Below are positions 26,545 through 36,010 of a stretch of 64,000 nt of DNA, one piece after another. How positions within the stretch are numbered: position 1 is the first letter of the stretch; each line of letters starts with the position of its first letter. The position numbers were made by a program, and so were the translations under genes. The stretch lies in NCBI GenBank assembly GCA_000720535.1, contig JOAZ01000009.1:124001-188000 (forward strand), in the 5' to 3' direction. Source of the stretch: Streptomyces halstedii (lineage in GTDB: Bacteria > Actinomycetota > Actinomycetes > Streptomycetales > Streptomycetaceae). The notes beneath the pieces were generated by a model. It saw only the letters and a program-made list of their open reading frames with translations. It had not been told where the DNA came from and searched no databases.

Positions 26545-28656
26545 TCAGCGGGCCTCCGCCGGCTCGGCCGCCGGCCGACGTGTTCCGCGGGTCTCCAGGT
26601 GAGCGATCACGTGGGTGTGGAAGCGGTCCACCGCCTCGTCGACGCTGCGGATGAACCCGGTCTCGGCGTTGCCCCGCCCGTTGCCCATGCCCTTGAACAG
26701 GGAGAGACGGAATCCGGCGATCTCCGCGCCGTCCTTGGGCAGGATGTCCGCCGGTTCGGGGCGCAGGCGTTCCAGCGTCCCCCGTGGGCCGGTGCCGCCT
26801 TCGACGAGCGTTTCGATGTGCAGGTCGGCCGGTGCCGCCGCGAGTTGGCGGATCAGGCGCTTGGCACGACTGAGCGGATAGCCTCGTTCGGCCGCCGGCA
26901 CCTCGATCGAGGTGCGGAGCTTCCGGGTTCGCAGGTCCGCGGTGATGGCGAGGATGCCGGGGGTCCCCTCGATACGGAGTTCCGAGTGGAGCCTGCCCTG
27001 GGAGCAGAGCTGATCGGCGAGGGCGGCCCGGCGGGCCCGGGGGTCGGTCCCGCGCTTCGCGCGCTGGACCGGAAGCACCTTGTGGCCGAGCTCACCGCCG
27101 AGCCCCAGGCAGACCTGGCGGACGAGCCGTTCCCAGCTCTCGATCACTTCTGTGGCCCGGGGGTCGCCCTGGGAGAGGGTCTCGTCGTCGATCGCCTTGC
27201 GGACGGGCACCCAGGCGGCTCCCATGTTCTGGAATCCGTGACAGCCCGAGTGCTCGTGCTGGAGGTAGTGGAGCAGTTCCCGCAGCAGCCACGCGTGACT
27301 GGCGTTGCCCACCCCCTCGTGGCGGATCAGCATCTGCGCCTGGTGCGCGACCTCGGCCCAGGACAGGTGCCAGAGAGCCACCTTGTGCTTGCGCCGACCG
27401 TCGATCCGGACATCGACGAGCGGGGTGCCGTCGAGCGCCACGTCGTTGGACAGGGTGATGACGGCCTCGTAGCCGCGGCGCGCGGCGATGTCCATGTACG
27501 CCTGTACCTGGTCCGGCTTGAGGGCGTTGCCGTTGGTCTTCGTCTCGACCAGCGCGGTCCACAGCTTGCCCGCCCGTTCGACGCGGATGACGCCGTCCGG
27601 GCGCCTGGGTGAGTCCCCGTGCGGCAGCGAGACCTCGGTGAACGTCTCCATACGGCCGGCGGGTGCTCCGAACCCCGCGGTCAGGCGCCGCCCGAACTCC
27701 GGTACCTGGGTCATCACCGACAACAGGACGGACGTGGCCCGGGTCTCACGTTCGCGGTCGTTCTTGAGCGCGGAGAGCGGGAACAGCCTGGCGGTACGCC
27801 AGGAGTCGTTCTCCGCCAGTGTCTTCTTCTCCGCCCTCGGGAGCGTGACCTTCTTCCTCGCCGTGCGCGGCCTGGCGCGTGGCTTCGTCTCCTCGGACGG
27901 TGTCCGCACAGTGCCGGCCGGGGCGGCAGGCGCGGGTTCCGGTGCGCGTGGCGCGGGGACCGCCGGGGAGCCGGCCTGCCCGTCGGGCTCGTCCGCAGAG
28001 CCGCCCCGCGGGCCGTCGGGCTCCTTCCCAGACTCCGCTTCGGCCTCCACATCGGCATCCGCGGCGACCTCCGCTTCGGACTCCACGTCGGCATCCGCGG
28101 CGGCATCCGCGTCGTCGTCGATGTCGACGCCGAAGTCCGTCGCCAGGCCGGCCAGACCGGTTGCGTATCCCTGCCCGACGGCACGGAACTTCCAGGCGCC
28201 GTCCCGCCGGTAGAGCTCGCCGAAGACGCAGGCGCTCACGGCGCCCGCGTCCTCGACGGAGAACTGGACCAGGCTGTCGCCCGAGCCGTCGGCGAGCGTC
28301 AGACGGAGATCGTCGAGATCACCGAACCGCGCCCCGCCGTACCGGCTGGCCGCCACGACGATCTGCTCGACCTCCGCCGGTACCGCGTCCAGGTCGAAGC
28401 TGATCCGGTCCTCGTCACCGTCGGACGTGGGCGTCTTCCCGAGCAGTTGTACGCTGCCGTTGCCGACGACCGGATTGTTGTAGAAGCAGAAGTCGGCGTC
28501 ACCGCGCACCTTGCCGTCGCCGTCGAGGAGGAGCACGGAGACGTCCGCGTCTCCCTCCCCGGTCGGGCTGCTCCAGCCCAGGCTCATCACGACCGAACCG
28601 ACGTTCTCGCTGAGGGAGGCCAGACCGATGTTGGCACCCTTGATCATCTTCTGCAT
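26545..28656 (-). CDS. TerD-domain protein fused to a PD-(D/E)XK nuclease-like domain
   Basis: A 703-residue fusion. The TerD domain (about 1-185) begins MQKMIKGANIGLASL and keeps the acidic calcium-site loops DADVSVLLLDGDGKVRGDADF and DEDRISFDLDAVP. An acidic repetitive linker (DADVEAEAES type, about 190-240) and a basic Pro/Ala stretch follow. From about 300 comes a nuclease-like module: PDGVIRVERAGKLWTALVETKTNG with D...ExK, and DQVQAYMDIAARRGYEAVITLSND with a Q-x3-Y helix. The C-terminal 200 residues are unassigned. TerD proteins occur in tellurite/phage stress systems, and fusion to an REase fold fits a defence role. I start at ATG 28656, 4 nt after GGGGG; an ATG at 28647 is possible. 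Confidence 0.82.
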   Translation of the reverse strand: MQKMIKGANIGLASLSENVGSVVMSLGWSSPTGEGDADVSVLLLDGDGKVRGDADFCFYNNPVVGNGSVQLLGKTPTSDGDEDRISFDLDAVPAEVEQIVVAASRYGGARFGDLDDLRLTLADGSGDSLVQFSVEDAGAVSACVFGELYRRDGAWKFRAVGQGYATGLAGLATDFGVDIDDDADAAADADVESEAEVAADADVEAEAESGKEPDGPRGGSADEPDGQAGSPAVPAPRAPEPAPAAPAGTVRTPSEETKPRARPRTARKKVTLPRAEKKTLAENDSWRTARLFPLSALKNDRERETRATSVLLSVMTQVPEFGRRLTAGFGAPAGRMETFTEVSLPHGDSPRRPDGVIRVERAGKLWTALVETKTNGNALKPDQVQAYMDIAARRGYEAVITLSNDVALDGTPLVDVRIDGRRKHKVALWHLSWAEVAHQAQMLIRHEGVGNASHAWLLRELLHYLQHEHSGCHGFQNMGAAWVPVRKAIDDETLSQGDPRATEVIESWERLVRQVCLGLGGELGHKVLPVQRAKRGTDPRARRAALADQLCSQGRLHSELRIEGTPGILAITADLRTRKLRTSIEVPAAERGYPLSRAKRLIRQLAAAPADLHIETLVEGGTGPRGTLERLRPEPADILPKDGAEIAGFRLSLFKGMGNGRGNAETGFIRSVDEAVDRFHTHVIAHLETRGTRRPAAEPAEAR

Positions 28657-28872
28657 GCGGCCCCCAATGCACTGCCGGGCCGGAACCGTTCGCGCGGCAG
28701 ATCGTTGCGTGACGGTGTGTGGTGCGCCACACACATCCGTATGCGGGGAACCATAACGTCCACACAGCCGAGACATGGAGGAGTTGTGAAAGTTTTGCTC
28801 TTCCTGTAGATGCCCGGTCGCGCCTTCCGGTGAGCACCGGCACCCACCCCGCGACCGGACCCCTCCCTGGCC

Positions 28873-29916
28873 TCAGGACGACTCGCGGATCACCAGTTCC
28901 GTGGGGAGCACGATCCTCGGGCGCTCCTCGGTGCGGCCCTCGTGGTGCTGGGCGATCTCCTGGAGGAGCACGGCGGCCATCACGCGGCCCATCTCCTCGA
29001 TCGGCTGGCGCACACTCGTCAGCGGCGGGTCCATGTGGCGGGCCACCGCGGAGTCGTCGAAGCCGATCAGCGCCACGTCGTCCGGGATCCGCCGGCCGGA
29101 CTCGCGCAACACCTGGCGGGCGCCGGCCGCCATCACGTCCGAGGCCGCGAAGACCGCGTCCACGTCCGGGCGGCGGGCCAGGAGTTCGCGCATGGCGCGG
29201 GCGCCGCTCTCCTCGCTGAAGTCGGCCGGGGCGATCAGCCGTTCGTCGGGGTCCAGCCCCGCCGAGGCGATGGCCTTGCGGTAGCCGTCGAGGCGGCGCT
29301 GGGCGCCGTAGACGTCCAGGCGTCCGGTGATGGTGGCGATGGACCGCCGGCCCCGCGCTATGAAGTGGTCGACCGCGGCCCGCGCGCCCTCGAAGTTGTC
29401 GGAGTCGACCGAGGGCAGGGTCTCGGCGGCGTGTCTGCGGCCGCTGATCACCGACGGCATGCCGAGCTGTTCCAGCAGGTCGGGCAGCGGGTCGTCGGCG
29501 TGTACGGAGACCAGCAGCACCCCGTCGACACGGTGCGCGGTCAGGTACTGGGCCAGCCGCCGGCGCTCACGGTCGTTGCCCGCGAGGGTCAGCAGCAGCT
29601 GCATCTCGGTGTCGGCGAGGGCCGCCCCGACCCCGCGCACGATGTCGGAGAAGTACGGCTCGGCGAAGAACCGGGTCTCCGACTCGGGTACGACGAGGGC
29701 GATGGCGTCCGTGCGGTTCCCGGCGAGGGCGCGGGCCGCGCGGTTGGGCACGTACCCCAGTTCGGCGACGGCCGCCTCGACGGCCTCGCGTGTCTGGGCG
29801 CTGACCCTCGGGGAGCCGTTGATGACGCGCGAGGCCGTGCCACGCCCCACCCCGGCCCGTGCCGCTACCTCTTCGAGCGTGGGCCGCCCGCCACTCCGTA
29901 CTCGCGCTGCCGCCAT
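28873..29916 (-). CDS. cebR: LacI-family repressor CebR of cellobiose utilisation
   Basis: A 347-residue LacI/GalR repressor. The N-terminal helix-turn-helix and hinge read PTLEEVAARAGVGRGTASRVINGSPRVS and VAELGYVPNRAARALAG. A periplasmic-binding-type sugar sensor domain follows (ALVVPESETRFFAEPYFSDIVRG, LIGFDDSAVARHMDPPLTSVRQP). It sits downstream of bglC with a TGGGAGCGCTCCCA operator (30030) about 110 bp upstream of its own start. CebR-type proteins are released from DNA by cellobiose or cellotriose. Confidence 0.93.
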   Translation of the reverse strand: MAAARVRSGGRPTLEEVAARAGVGRGTASRVINGSPRVSAQTREAVEAAVAELGYVPNRAARALAGNRTDAIALVVPESETRFFAEPYFSDIVRGVGAALADTEMQLLLTLAGNDRERRRLAQYLTAHRVDGVLLVSVHADDPLPDLLEQLGMPSVISGRRHAAETLPSVDSDNFEGARAAVDHFIARGRRSIATITGRLDVYGAQRRLDGYRKAIASAGLDPDERLIAPADFSEESGARAMRELLARRPDVDAVFAASDVMAAGARQVLRESGRRIPDDVALIGFDDSAVARHMDPPLTSVRQPIEEMGRVMAAVLLQEIAQHHEGRTEERPRIVLPTELVIRESS

Positions 29917-30029
29917 GGCTGCCTCCCGTTCGCGGTCAATTTCTCACAGCCGGATTACCAAACCAAGTCCCGCTGTCCGATCCCTTGACACTTGTGCGGC
30001 CACCGGCCGTTCCGCAGCGCCACACTTCT

Positions 30030-30043
30030 TGGGAGCGCTCCCA
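30030..30043. promoter_or_regulatory. CebR operator upstream of cebR
   Basis: TGGGAGCGCTCCCA, a perfect 14-bp palindrome identical to the known CebR box, lies between the cebR start and the bglC end. It implies autoregulation. Confidence 0.88.
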
Positions 30044-30083
30044 AGACTACGGGGTGGCGATCGCGAGCGGAGATGAGGGCATC

Positions 30084-30120
30084 AAAAAGCGGGACCCGGC
30101 CCCCCGGCCGGGTCCCGCTT
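30084..30120 (-). terminator. Terminator downstream of bglC
   Basis: On the minus strand, AGCGGGACCCGGCC pairs with GGCCGGGTCCCGCT around a short GGGG loop and is followed by TTTTTG. It ends the ceb-bglC transcript. Confidence 0.88.
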
Positions 30121-30146
30121 CGGTCGCGCCCTCGCGCCCTCGCCGA

Positions 30147-31607
30147 TCAGGCCGTACCGCCCTCCGGCGGCAGGCCGTGGCGGCGGATCACGTCGGAGTA
30201 CCAGTGGGCGCTCGCCTTGGGGATGCGGCGCTGGGAGGCGTAGTCGACGTACACCGCGCCGAAGCGCCGCGAATAGCCGTACGCCCACTCGAAGTTGTCC
30301 ATCAGCGACCACAGGAAGTAGCCGCGCACGTCCGCGCCGTCGGCGACCGCACGGCGTACGGCGTCGAGGTGCCCGTGCAGGTACGCGATGCGCTCGGGGT
30401 CCTCGACCTTGCCCTCGGGCGAGACGTAGTCGTCGAAGGCGGCGCCGTTCTCGGTGACCATCAGCGGCAGGCCCGGGTGGTCCCGGTGCACGTCCATGAG
30501 CAGGTTGTAGAGCCCGTCCGGGTCGATCGACCAGTCCATCGCGGTGCGTTCCTTCCCCTCGGCGAGGTGGAAGGCGACGTGTTCGGAGCCGGGCCACGGG
30601 GAGTGGTCGCTGGCGCCGTGGGCGTCGCTGCGCGCGTAGTCGGCCCCCTCGACCGGGGTCGAGACCAGCGTCGGCGTGTAGTAGTTGATGCCGAGCGCGT
30701 CGACCGGGCGGGAGATGGCCGCCAGGTCGCCGTCCTTGACCAGCTTCGACCAGTCCACCAGGTGCGAGGTGTCGGTGATCAGGTCCTCGGGGTACTCCCC
30801 GCGCAGCATCGGGCCGGTGAAGATCCGGTTGCCGACCGCGTCGATCCGGCGGGCGGCGTCCGCGTCGGCCGCGCTGTCGGTGAGCGGGCGGACCTGGTGG
30901 AGATTGAGGGTGACCGAGGTCTGCGCGGCAGCGGGGAGTTGGGCGCGCAGAACCTCGATCGCCCGGCCATGGGCGAGGTTGAGGTGATGGGCCGCCTGCA
31001 GCGCCGCCGCGGGCTCGGTGCGGCCGGGCGCGTGCACGCCGGAGCCGTAGCCGAGATAGGCCGAGCACCACGGCTCGTTGAGGGTGGTCCACATGCCGAC
31101 GCGGTCGCCGAGCGCGCCGGAGACGATCGCGGCGTAGTCGGCGAACCGGTCGGCCGTCGCGCGCTCCGGCCAGCCGCCGGCGTCCTCCAACTCCTGGGGC
31201 AGGTCCCAGTGGTAGAGGGTGGCGACGGGCATGATGCCCGCGTCGAGAAGCTCGTCGACGAGCTTGCGGTAGAAGTCCAGCCCGCGTTCGACGGCGGGGC
31301 CGCGGCCGGTGGGCTGGACCCGCGACCACGAGACGGAGAAGCGGTAGGCCTTGAGACCGAGCTCCTTCATCAGGGCGACGTCGTCGCGGTAGCGGTGGTA
31401 GTGGTCGGCGGCGATGTCGCCGGTGTCGCCGTTGCGGACCTTGCCGGGGGTGCGGCTGAAGGTGTCCCAGATGGACGGCGTTCGGCCGTCCTCGGCGGCG
31501 GCGCCCTCCACCTGGTAGGAGGCGGTGGCCGCGCCCCAGATGAAGCCCGTGGGGAAGTTCGTTGCCTCGGGCGCCTGGGGGGTGGTGTCAGGTCGTACTG
31601 CAGTCAT
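30147..31607 (-). CDS. bglC: Beta-glucosidase, glycoside hydrolase family 1
   Basis: A 486-residue intracellular GH1 enzyme hydrolysing cellobiose/cello-oligosaccharides taken up by CebEFG. Motifs: N-terminal [19 protein letters not shown], acid/base [14 protein letters not shown], nucleophile [13 protein letters not shown], and [20 protein letters not shown] near the C-terminus. Start chosen at ATG 31607 ([11 protein letters not shown]), because upstream codons merely read through promoter DNA. A CebR-like box lies immediately upstream, overlapping the initiation region. No signal peptide, consistent with cytoplasmic action. Confidence 0.95.
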   Translation of the reverse strand: MTAVRPDTTPQAPEATNFPTGFIWGAATASYQVEGAAAEDGRTPSIWDTFSRTPGKVRNGDTGDIAADHYHRYRDDVALMKELGLKAYRFSVSWSRVQPTGRGPAVERGLDFYRKLVDELLDAGIMPVATLYHWDLPQELEDAGGWPERATADRFADYAAIVSGALGDRVGMWTTLNEPWCSAYLGYGSGVHAPGRTEPAAALQAAHHLNLAHGRAIEVLRAQLPAAAQTSVTLNLHQVRPLTDSAADADAARRIDAVGNRIFTGPMLRGEYPEDLITDTSHLVDWSKLVKDGDLAAISRPVDALGINYYTPTLVSTPVEGADYARSDAHGASDHSPWPGSEHVAFHLAEGKERTAMDWSIDPDGLYNLLMDVHRDHPGLPLMVTENGAAFDDYVSPEGKVEDPERIAYLHGHLDAVRRAVADGADVRGYFLWSLMDNFEWAYGYSRRFGAVYVDYASQRRIPKASAHWYSDVIRRHGLPPEGGTA

Positions 31608-31608
31608 G

Positions 31609-31622
31609 CGGGAGCGCTCCCA
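31609..31622. promoter_or_regulatory. CebR-like operator at the bglC start
   Basis: CGGGAGCGCTCCCA differs from the perfect box by one outer base. It lies 1 bp upstream of the bglC ATG (minus strand), so bound repressor would sit on the translation-initiation region or act as a roadblock inside the ceb operon. Confidence 0.8.
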
Positions 31623-31800
31623 TGGGTTGACGAACGTGGACGGGAAGAGCGGGGACCCCGGCCCCGCGGGGCCTGTGGTCAGGTACGGACCGTACGGACG
31701 GCCGGGGTCGGACCAGGAAACCGGAACAGGTTCTCGGACCAGGAACGGAAATCGGACCGGATACGGGAACACGCGCCGGGAACGCGGACGGCGGGCCGGG

Positions 31801-32724
31801 TCAGCCCTTGACCGCCCCGGACATGATGCCCCCGACGATCCGCTTGCCGAAGATCACGAAGACGACGAGCAGCGGCAGGGTGCTGATCAGAGCGCCCGCC
31901 ATCACGATGCTCTGGTCGGGGACGTAGGAGGCGCTCAACTGGCCGAGCGCGACCTGAAGGGTCGGGTTCTCCGCACCCAGGGCGAGGTACGGCCAGAAGA
32001 AGTCGTTCCAGGTCTGGACGAAGGTGAGCATGCCGAGGACCATCATGGCCGGTCGGGCGACGGGAAGCACGATGCTCCACACGATGCGCAGGTTGTTCGC
32101 CCCGTCCACGCGGCCCGCCTCGATGAGCTCGTACGGCAGTGCCTCCAGCAGGTACTGGCGCATGAAGAACACACCGAAGGCGCTCACCAGGGTCGGGAAG
32201 ATCACCGACTCCAGCTGACCGTTCCACCCGATGTCCGACATCATCATGTACAGCGGTACGACGCTGAGCTGGGGCGGGACCGTCAGGGTGGCGATGACCA
32301 TCGTCATCAGCGCGCCGCGCCCCCTGAAGCGCATCTTGGCGAAGGCGTAGCCGGCCAGGGTGCAGAAGAAGAGCGTCGCCGCGGTGATGCTGGCGGACAC
32401 CAGGAAGGTGTTCCAGATCGCCTTGCCGAGCTGGGCCTGCTCCCAGGCCGTCTGGAGGTTGCTGAACAGGTTGCCGCCGGGGATGAACGGCGGGGGCGAG
32501 TCCAGCACCTCGTCCTGGGTACGGGAGGCCGCGACGAGCGTCCAGTACAGCGGGAAGAGGGAGCCGATGCCGACGACGGCGAGGGCGAAGTAGGCGAAGG
32601 GCCCGCCGTGGTGCTGGCGGCCCGCGCCCTGCTTGAACCTGCTGCGCCTCGGCGGGGTGCCGGGGGCGGCGGCCTTGGACACACCGCGGCGGTCCGGGAC
32701 GGTGAGGGGACTGGTCGTGGTCAT
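31801..32724 (-). CDS. cebG: Cellobiose ABC transporter permease CebG
   Basis: A 307-residue binding-protein-dependent permease of the sugar (MalG-like) family. A proline-rich cytoplasmic N-terminus precedes six predicted membrane segments (first: [25 protein letters not shown]). The ABC-interacting EAA loop reads [24 protein letters not shown]. It lies 16 bp downstream of cebF, in the order E-F-G then bglC. No ATPase gene is present; streptomycete Ceb transporters use the distant multitask ATPase MsiK. Confidence 0.93.
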   Translation of the reverse strand: MTTTSPLTVPDRRGVSKAAAPGTPPRRSRFKQGAGRQHHGGPFAYFALAVVGIGSLFPLYWTLVAASRTQDEVLDSPPPFIPGGNLFSNLQTAWEQAQLGKAIWNTFLVSASITAATLFFCTLAGYAFAKMRFRGRGALMTMVIATLTVPPQLSVVPLYMMMSDIGWNGQLESVIFPTLVSAFGVFFMRQYLLEALPYELIEAGRVDGANNLRIVWSIVLPVARPAMMVLGMLTFVQTWNDFFWPYLALGAENPTLQVALGQLSASYVPDQSIVMAGALISTLPLLVVFVIFGKRIVGGIMSGAVKG

Positions 32725-32739
32725 GGGTATCGCTCCCGG

Positions 32740-33738
32740 TCAGGCCGCGGTCTTGCGCACGGAGCGCCCGACGAGCCAGTTGATCGCGGCAATGAGCAGC
32801 AGCAGGGCGAGCATCGCCCAGGCGACCGCGGCGGCCGGACCGAGGTGTCCGAGCTTCCAGCCGTAGTTGTACAGGTAGACGCTGAGCGTCTCGTACTGGT
32901 GCTCGCTGCCGCCCTGGGCGCCGATGGTGCCGCCTTCCAGGAGCAGCGGTTCACCGAAGAGCTGCATCGAGCCGATGGTCGAGATGACGATCGTGAAGAG
33001 GATCGTGGGCCGCAGGGCCGGGATCGTCACGTTGCGGAACTGCTGCCAGCGCGAGGCGCCGTCGAGCGAGGCGGCCTCGTAGAGGTCGGACGGGACGGCC
33101 TGCATCGCGGCCAGGTAGATCAGGGTGTTGTAGCCGGTCCAGCGCCAGATCACGATGACCGCGATGGCGATCTTGGACGACCAGTGGCCCTGGGCCCAGT
33201 TGGTGTCGCCGAGGCCGACGAAGTCGAGGGCCCAGTTCAGCAGGCCGCCGTCGGCGCGGAAGACGAGCGCGAAGACGAGGGCGGCGGAGGCCACGGAGGT
33301 GGCGTACGGGGTGAGGATCACCGTCCGCCAGAAGGTGCTGGCACGCAGCTTGTAGTTCAGCAGGTGCGCCAGGCCCAGCGCCATCAGCAGCTGCGGGACC
33401 GTGGAGATCACGCCGATGACGAAGGTGTTGGCGACGGCCGTCCAGAACTCGTCGTCCTGGAGGATCTTGCTGAAGTTCTCCCAGCCGACCCAGTCCATCT
33501 GGTCGAGGCTGACCATCTCCACCCGGTGCAGGGCGATCCAGCCGGTGTAGATGAGGGGGTAGAGCCCGAAGGCCCCGAAGATGAGGAAGAAGGGCGCGAT
33601 GTACGCGTACGGCGAGGCCTTGTCGTCGAAGCGCCAGAGCCGGCTCCGCCATGCCTGGCGGCCGGGGGACATGGCCTTCGGGTCGCGGCGGCCCGGCCGC
33701 GAGCCGTGAGTGCCCCGGGTGGGGGTCGAGGTTGCCAC
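32740..33738 (-). CDS. cebF: Cellobiose ABC transporter permease CebF
   Basis: A 332-residue MalF-like permease. The GTG at 33738 (VATSTPTRGTHG) is chosen because it follows an AAGGA stretch and gives a normal length; earlier codons would translate the cebE-cebF gap. Six transmembrane segments are visible (YIAPFFLIFGAFGLYPLIYTG; FVIGVISTVPQLLMALGLAHLL; others). The EAA-loop is EAASLDGASRWQQFRNVTIPALRP. Pairs with CebG to form the channel. Confidence 0.92.
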   Translation of the reverse strand: MATSTPTRGTHGSRPGRRDPKAMSPGRQAWRSRLWRFDDKASPYAYIAPFFLIFGAFGLYPLIYTGWIALHRVEMVSLDQMDWVGWENFSKILQDDEFWTAVANTFVIGVISTVPQLLMALGLAHLLNYKLRASTFWRTVILTPYATSVASAALVFALVFRADGGLLNWALDFVGLGDTNWAQGHWSSKIAIAVIVIWRWTGYNTLIYLAAMQAVPSDLYEAASLDGASRWQQFRNVTIPALRPTILFTIVISTIGSMQLFGEPLLLEGGTIGAQGGSEHQYETLSVYLYNYGWKLGHLGPAAAVAWAMLALLLLIAAINWLVGRSVRKTAA

Positions 33739-33903
33739 AGGTGGGAGTCCTTCCCTGGGTGTGCCGACACCGCAGGGGCAGGCCGGACCTCTGGTCAGGT
33801 CCGGTGGGGTGTCGGAATCCGTGCGCGGGCCGGCCTGGAGGCCGGCGCCGGAGCGGGCGGGCCGGGACGGGGTCACCGTCCCGGCCGCCCGCTACGGAGA
33901 GGG

Positions 33904-35229
33904 TCAGCCGATCACCTTGTCGACCGCCTCGACGGCGTCGTTCCACGCCTTGTCGGGCTTGGTGCCGCGCTGCTCCATGTTGTTGATCTGGGTGGAGATG
34001 CTGTCCTTGATGACGCCGTCCTTCGGGCCGAGCACGGCCGCCGGGATGGACTGGGCCTCTTCGGCGTAGATCGCGCCGATGGGGGCGTTGTTGAAGTACT
34101 CCAGCGTGGCGTTCTTCACGTCGGGCAGATCGTAGGCGCCCTTGTTCGACGGGAAGACACCGACGGCCTTGAACACGGCGGCCTGCTGCTCGGGGGCGGT
34201 CGCCCACTTGATGAACTCGCCGGCCTCCTTGACGTGCTTGCCGCCGGCCGGCACGGCGAGGAAGGAACCGCCCCAGTTGGCCGCGGTGTCGCCCGGGGTG
34301 CGGGCGATGTCCCACTTGCCCTTGAAGTCGTCACCGGCGTAGGTGGAGATCTGGGCGGCCATCCACGCGGGGCAGGCGATGGTGGCGATGGAGCCCTTGC
34401 GCAGCGCGGCCTTCCACGGGTCCTGGAACTGGGCCAGTCCGGCGCTCAGCTTCTTGTCGGCGGCCTCGGCCGCGAGGTTCCAGCCCGCCTTGACGCCGGC
34501 GCTCTCCTTGTAGATCGCCTTGCCGTCCTTGGAGTAGTACTGCTCCTCGTTGGAGCTGACCACGCCGTTGTACATGGCGCTGGCGGAGTCCATGTAGAAG
34601 GTGTCCTTGGGGGCCTTCTTCTTGTACTCCTCGCCGAGCTTGAGGTAGTCCTCCCAGCCGCCGGCGACCCTCTCGGCGACCTCTTCGCGGTCGGTCGGCA
34701 GCCCGGCCTGCTCGAACAGGTCGCGGCGGTAGCAGAGGGACATCGGGCCGATGTCGGTACCCGCGCCGATCACCTTGCCCTCGTCCGTGCTGGCCTGCAG
34801 CGCCTTCCAGTTGACCCACTGGTTGGCGTCGATGACCTTGGAGAGGTCCGCGAAGGCGTCCGCCTTGGTGTCGACCAGCTCCTTGACGCGGCCGACCTCG
34901 ATGCCCTGGATGTCGGCGAGCCCCTTGCCCGCGTTGAGCTGCTGGAGGAACTTCGGGTAGTAGACCTGCTCGTCGGCCGTGGTGGTGGCCTTGACCTGGA
35001 TGTTCGGGTGGAGCTTCTCGTACTTCTCGTAGAGGCCCGCCTCCTTGTACCCGAACTGACCGAAGTCGGCCAGGGTCAGGGTGATCTTGCCGTTCGAGTC
35101 GGAGGCCTCGTCGGAGTCCGAGCCGGAGTCGCTGCAGCCGGTCAGCAGCAGCGCGGCGGCGGTGAGACCCGTGGTGGCCACGACGGCCGTTCTGCGGCGT
35201 CGACCTGCGACGGTGCGGGTGATGCGCAT
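33904..35229 (-). CDS. cebE: Cellobiose-binding lipoprotein CebE
   Basis: A 441-residue extracellular solute-binding protein, family 1. The start is ATG 35229 behind AAGGAG. The signal peptide is MRITRTVAGRRRRTAVVA then a hydrophobic stretch ending in lipobox LLTGC (mature Cys about residue 31). After a Ser/Asp linker the binding domain runs KITLTLADFGQFGYKEAG to the end. It delivers cellobiose/cellotriose to CebFG. First gene of the operon, with a perfect CebR box 134 bp upstream. Confidence 0.94.
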   Translation of the reverse strand: MRITRTVAGRRRRTAVVATTGLTAAALLLTGCSDSGSDSDEASDSNGKITLTLADFGQFGYKEAGLYEKYEKLHPNIQVKATTTADEQVYYPKFLQQLNAGKGLADIQGIEVGRVKELVDTKADAFADLSKVIDANQWVNWKALQASTDEGKVIGAGTDIGPMSLCYRRDLFEQAGLPTDREEVAERVAGGWEDYLKLGEEYKKKAPKDTFYMDSASAMYNGVVSSNEEQYYSKDGKAIYKESAGVKAGWNLAAEAADKKLSAGLAQFQDPWKAALRKGSIATIACPAWMAAQISTYAGDDFKGKWDIARTPGDTAANWGGSFLAVPAGGKHVKEAGEFIKWATAPEQQAAVFKAVGVFPSNKGAYDLPDVKNATLEYFNNAPIGAIYAEEAQSIPAAVLGPKDGVIKDSISTQINNMEQRGTKPDKAWNDAVEAVDKVIG

Positions 35230-35362
35230 TCCACTACTCCTTGTTCCAGGGTGGGACTGGCGTTCGATCTGCTCGGCATACGCGCTGATGGGTGCGGGTG
35301 CCAGGGGTACGGAGAGACATGGGCGGTGTCGTCCCCGTACGAGCGAAAATCCTCGTTCGATA

Positions 35363-35376
35363 TGGGAGCGCTCCCA
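35363..35376. promoter_or_regulatory. CebR operator upstream of cebE
   Basis: TGGGAGCGCTCCCA, a perfect 14-bp palindrome, lies in the promoter region of the cebEFG-bglC operon. It is the expected primary repression site. Confidence 0.92.
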
Positions 35377-36010
35377 TGCGCTGATGCCGGAAGATTGCTG
35401 CCTCAGGGGGGTGGGTGTCAAGAGTTGAAGACGCTTCCGTTGCCCGAGTGTGTCCTCCAAGTCACGCGAACGTGTCCGACCGAAGGCTTGCGTTACGCGG
35501 AACGAGCTGCGTGGACACCTCGACCTCTCCGAATGTCCGCAGGTCAGAGGGGTGTTGCTGCCTCGGAGCCGTCCGGCGCTCCGGAACGGGGTTCGGACGG
35601 GAGGCATTTCCCCGCCGGTTTCGCGGGGGTGCCCCGGCTTCCGCCCGGTCCGGAGGGGCACGCCGGAAGATGAACGGGGCGAGGCGTCGCGGGGTCGTCC
35701 GGAGGGGGGTGCGGCGGGTTCCGTGTTCTTTCCCCGAACTCCGGCGCGGGCTCGCGGGGTTCGGCCGGAGATCCGGACGAGGAGGCGCGCGCCCCGGCCG
35801 GTGGTGGGGGTGGGGGCCGGCCGGGGCGCGCGCGGCGGGGGTGGACTCCGGGAGGAGCGGGGCGCGGGGGCCGGTCCGCGGCCCTCCGGCCCCGCGGTGT
35901 CCCGTGGGGGGAATCCGTCTGCACGCTAGCCGCACCGGAACCGACGAACCGGACCTTCGGGACCTGGGGCGATGTTCTTAGGGCTGGCTTAAGGAGCACA
36001 TCGGCACGGG
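35377..36010. other. Intergenic region, no supported gene
   Basis: About 630 bp between the ceb promoter and the histidine kinase. Long open frames exist on both strands, but they are Arg/Pro/Gly-rich GC artefacts with no recognisable domain. A direct GGGGTGGGTGTC-type G-rich run occurs near 35406. I see no gene. Confidence 0.5.

Noticed and set aside
18500-28870. attR duplicate of the tRNA-His 3' end
   Set aside because: Scanning by eye for the GGTTCAAGTCCCG segment downstream found no second copy, so the island boundary cannot be drawn from att sites.
29992-30146. Peptide gene between cebR and bglC
   Set aside because: The interval is explained by a CebR operator and the bglC terminator.
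31525-35673. 1382-codon plus-strand open frame across the ceb operon
   Set aside because: Antisense shadow of bglC-cebG-cebF-cebE caused by GC-rich third positions. The translation is Gly/Val/Arg/Asp-rich with no domain, while the minus strand encodes complete known proteins.
35415-35981. 188-codon frame between cebE and the histidine kinase
   Set aside because: Arg/Gly/Pro-rich in all frames and no ribosome-binding site; typical high-GC intergenic artefact.
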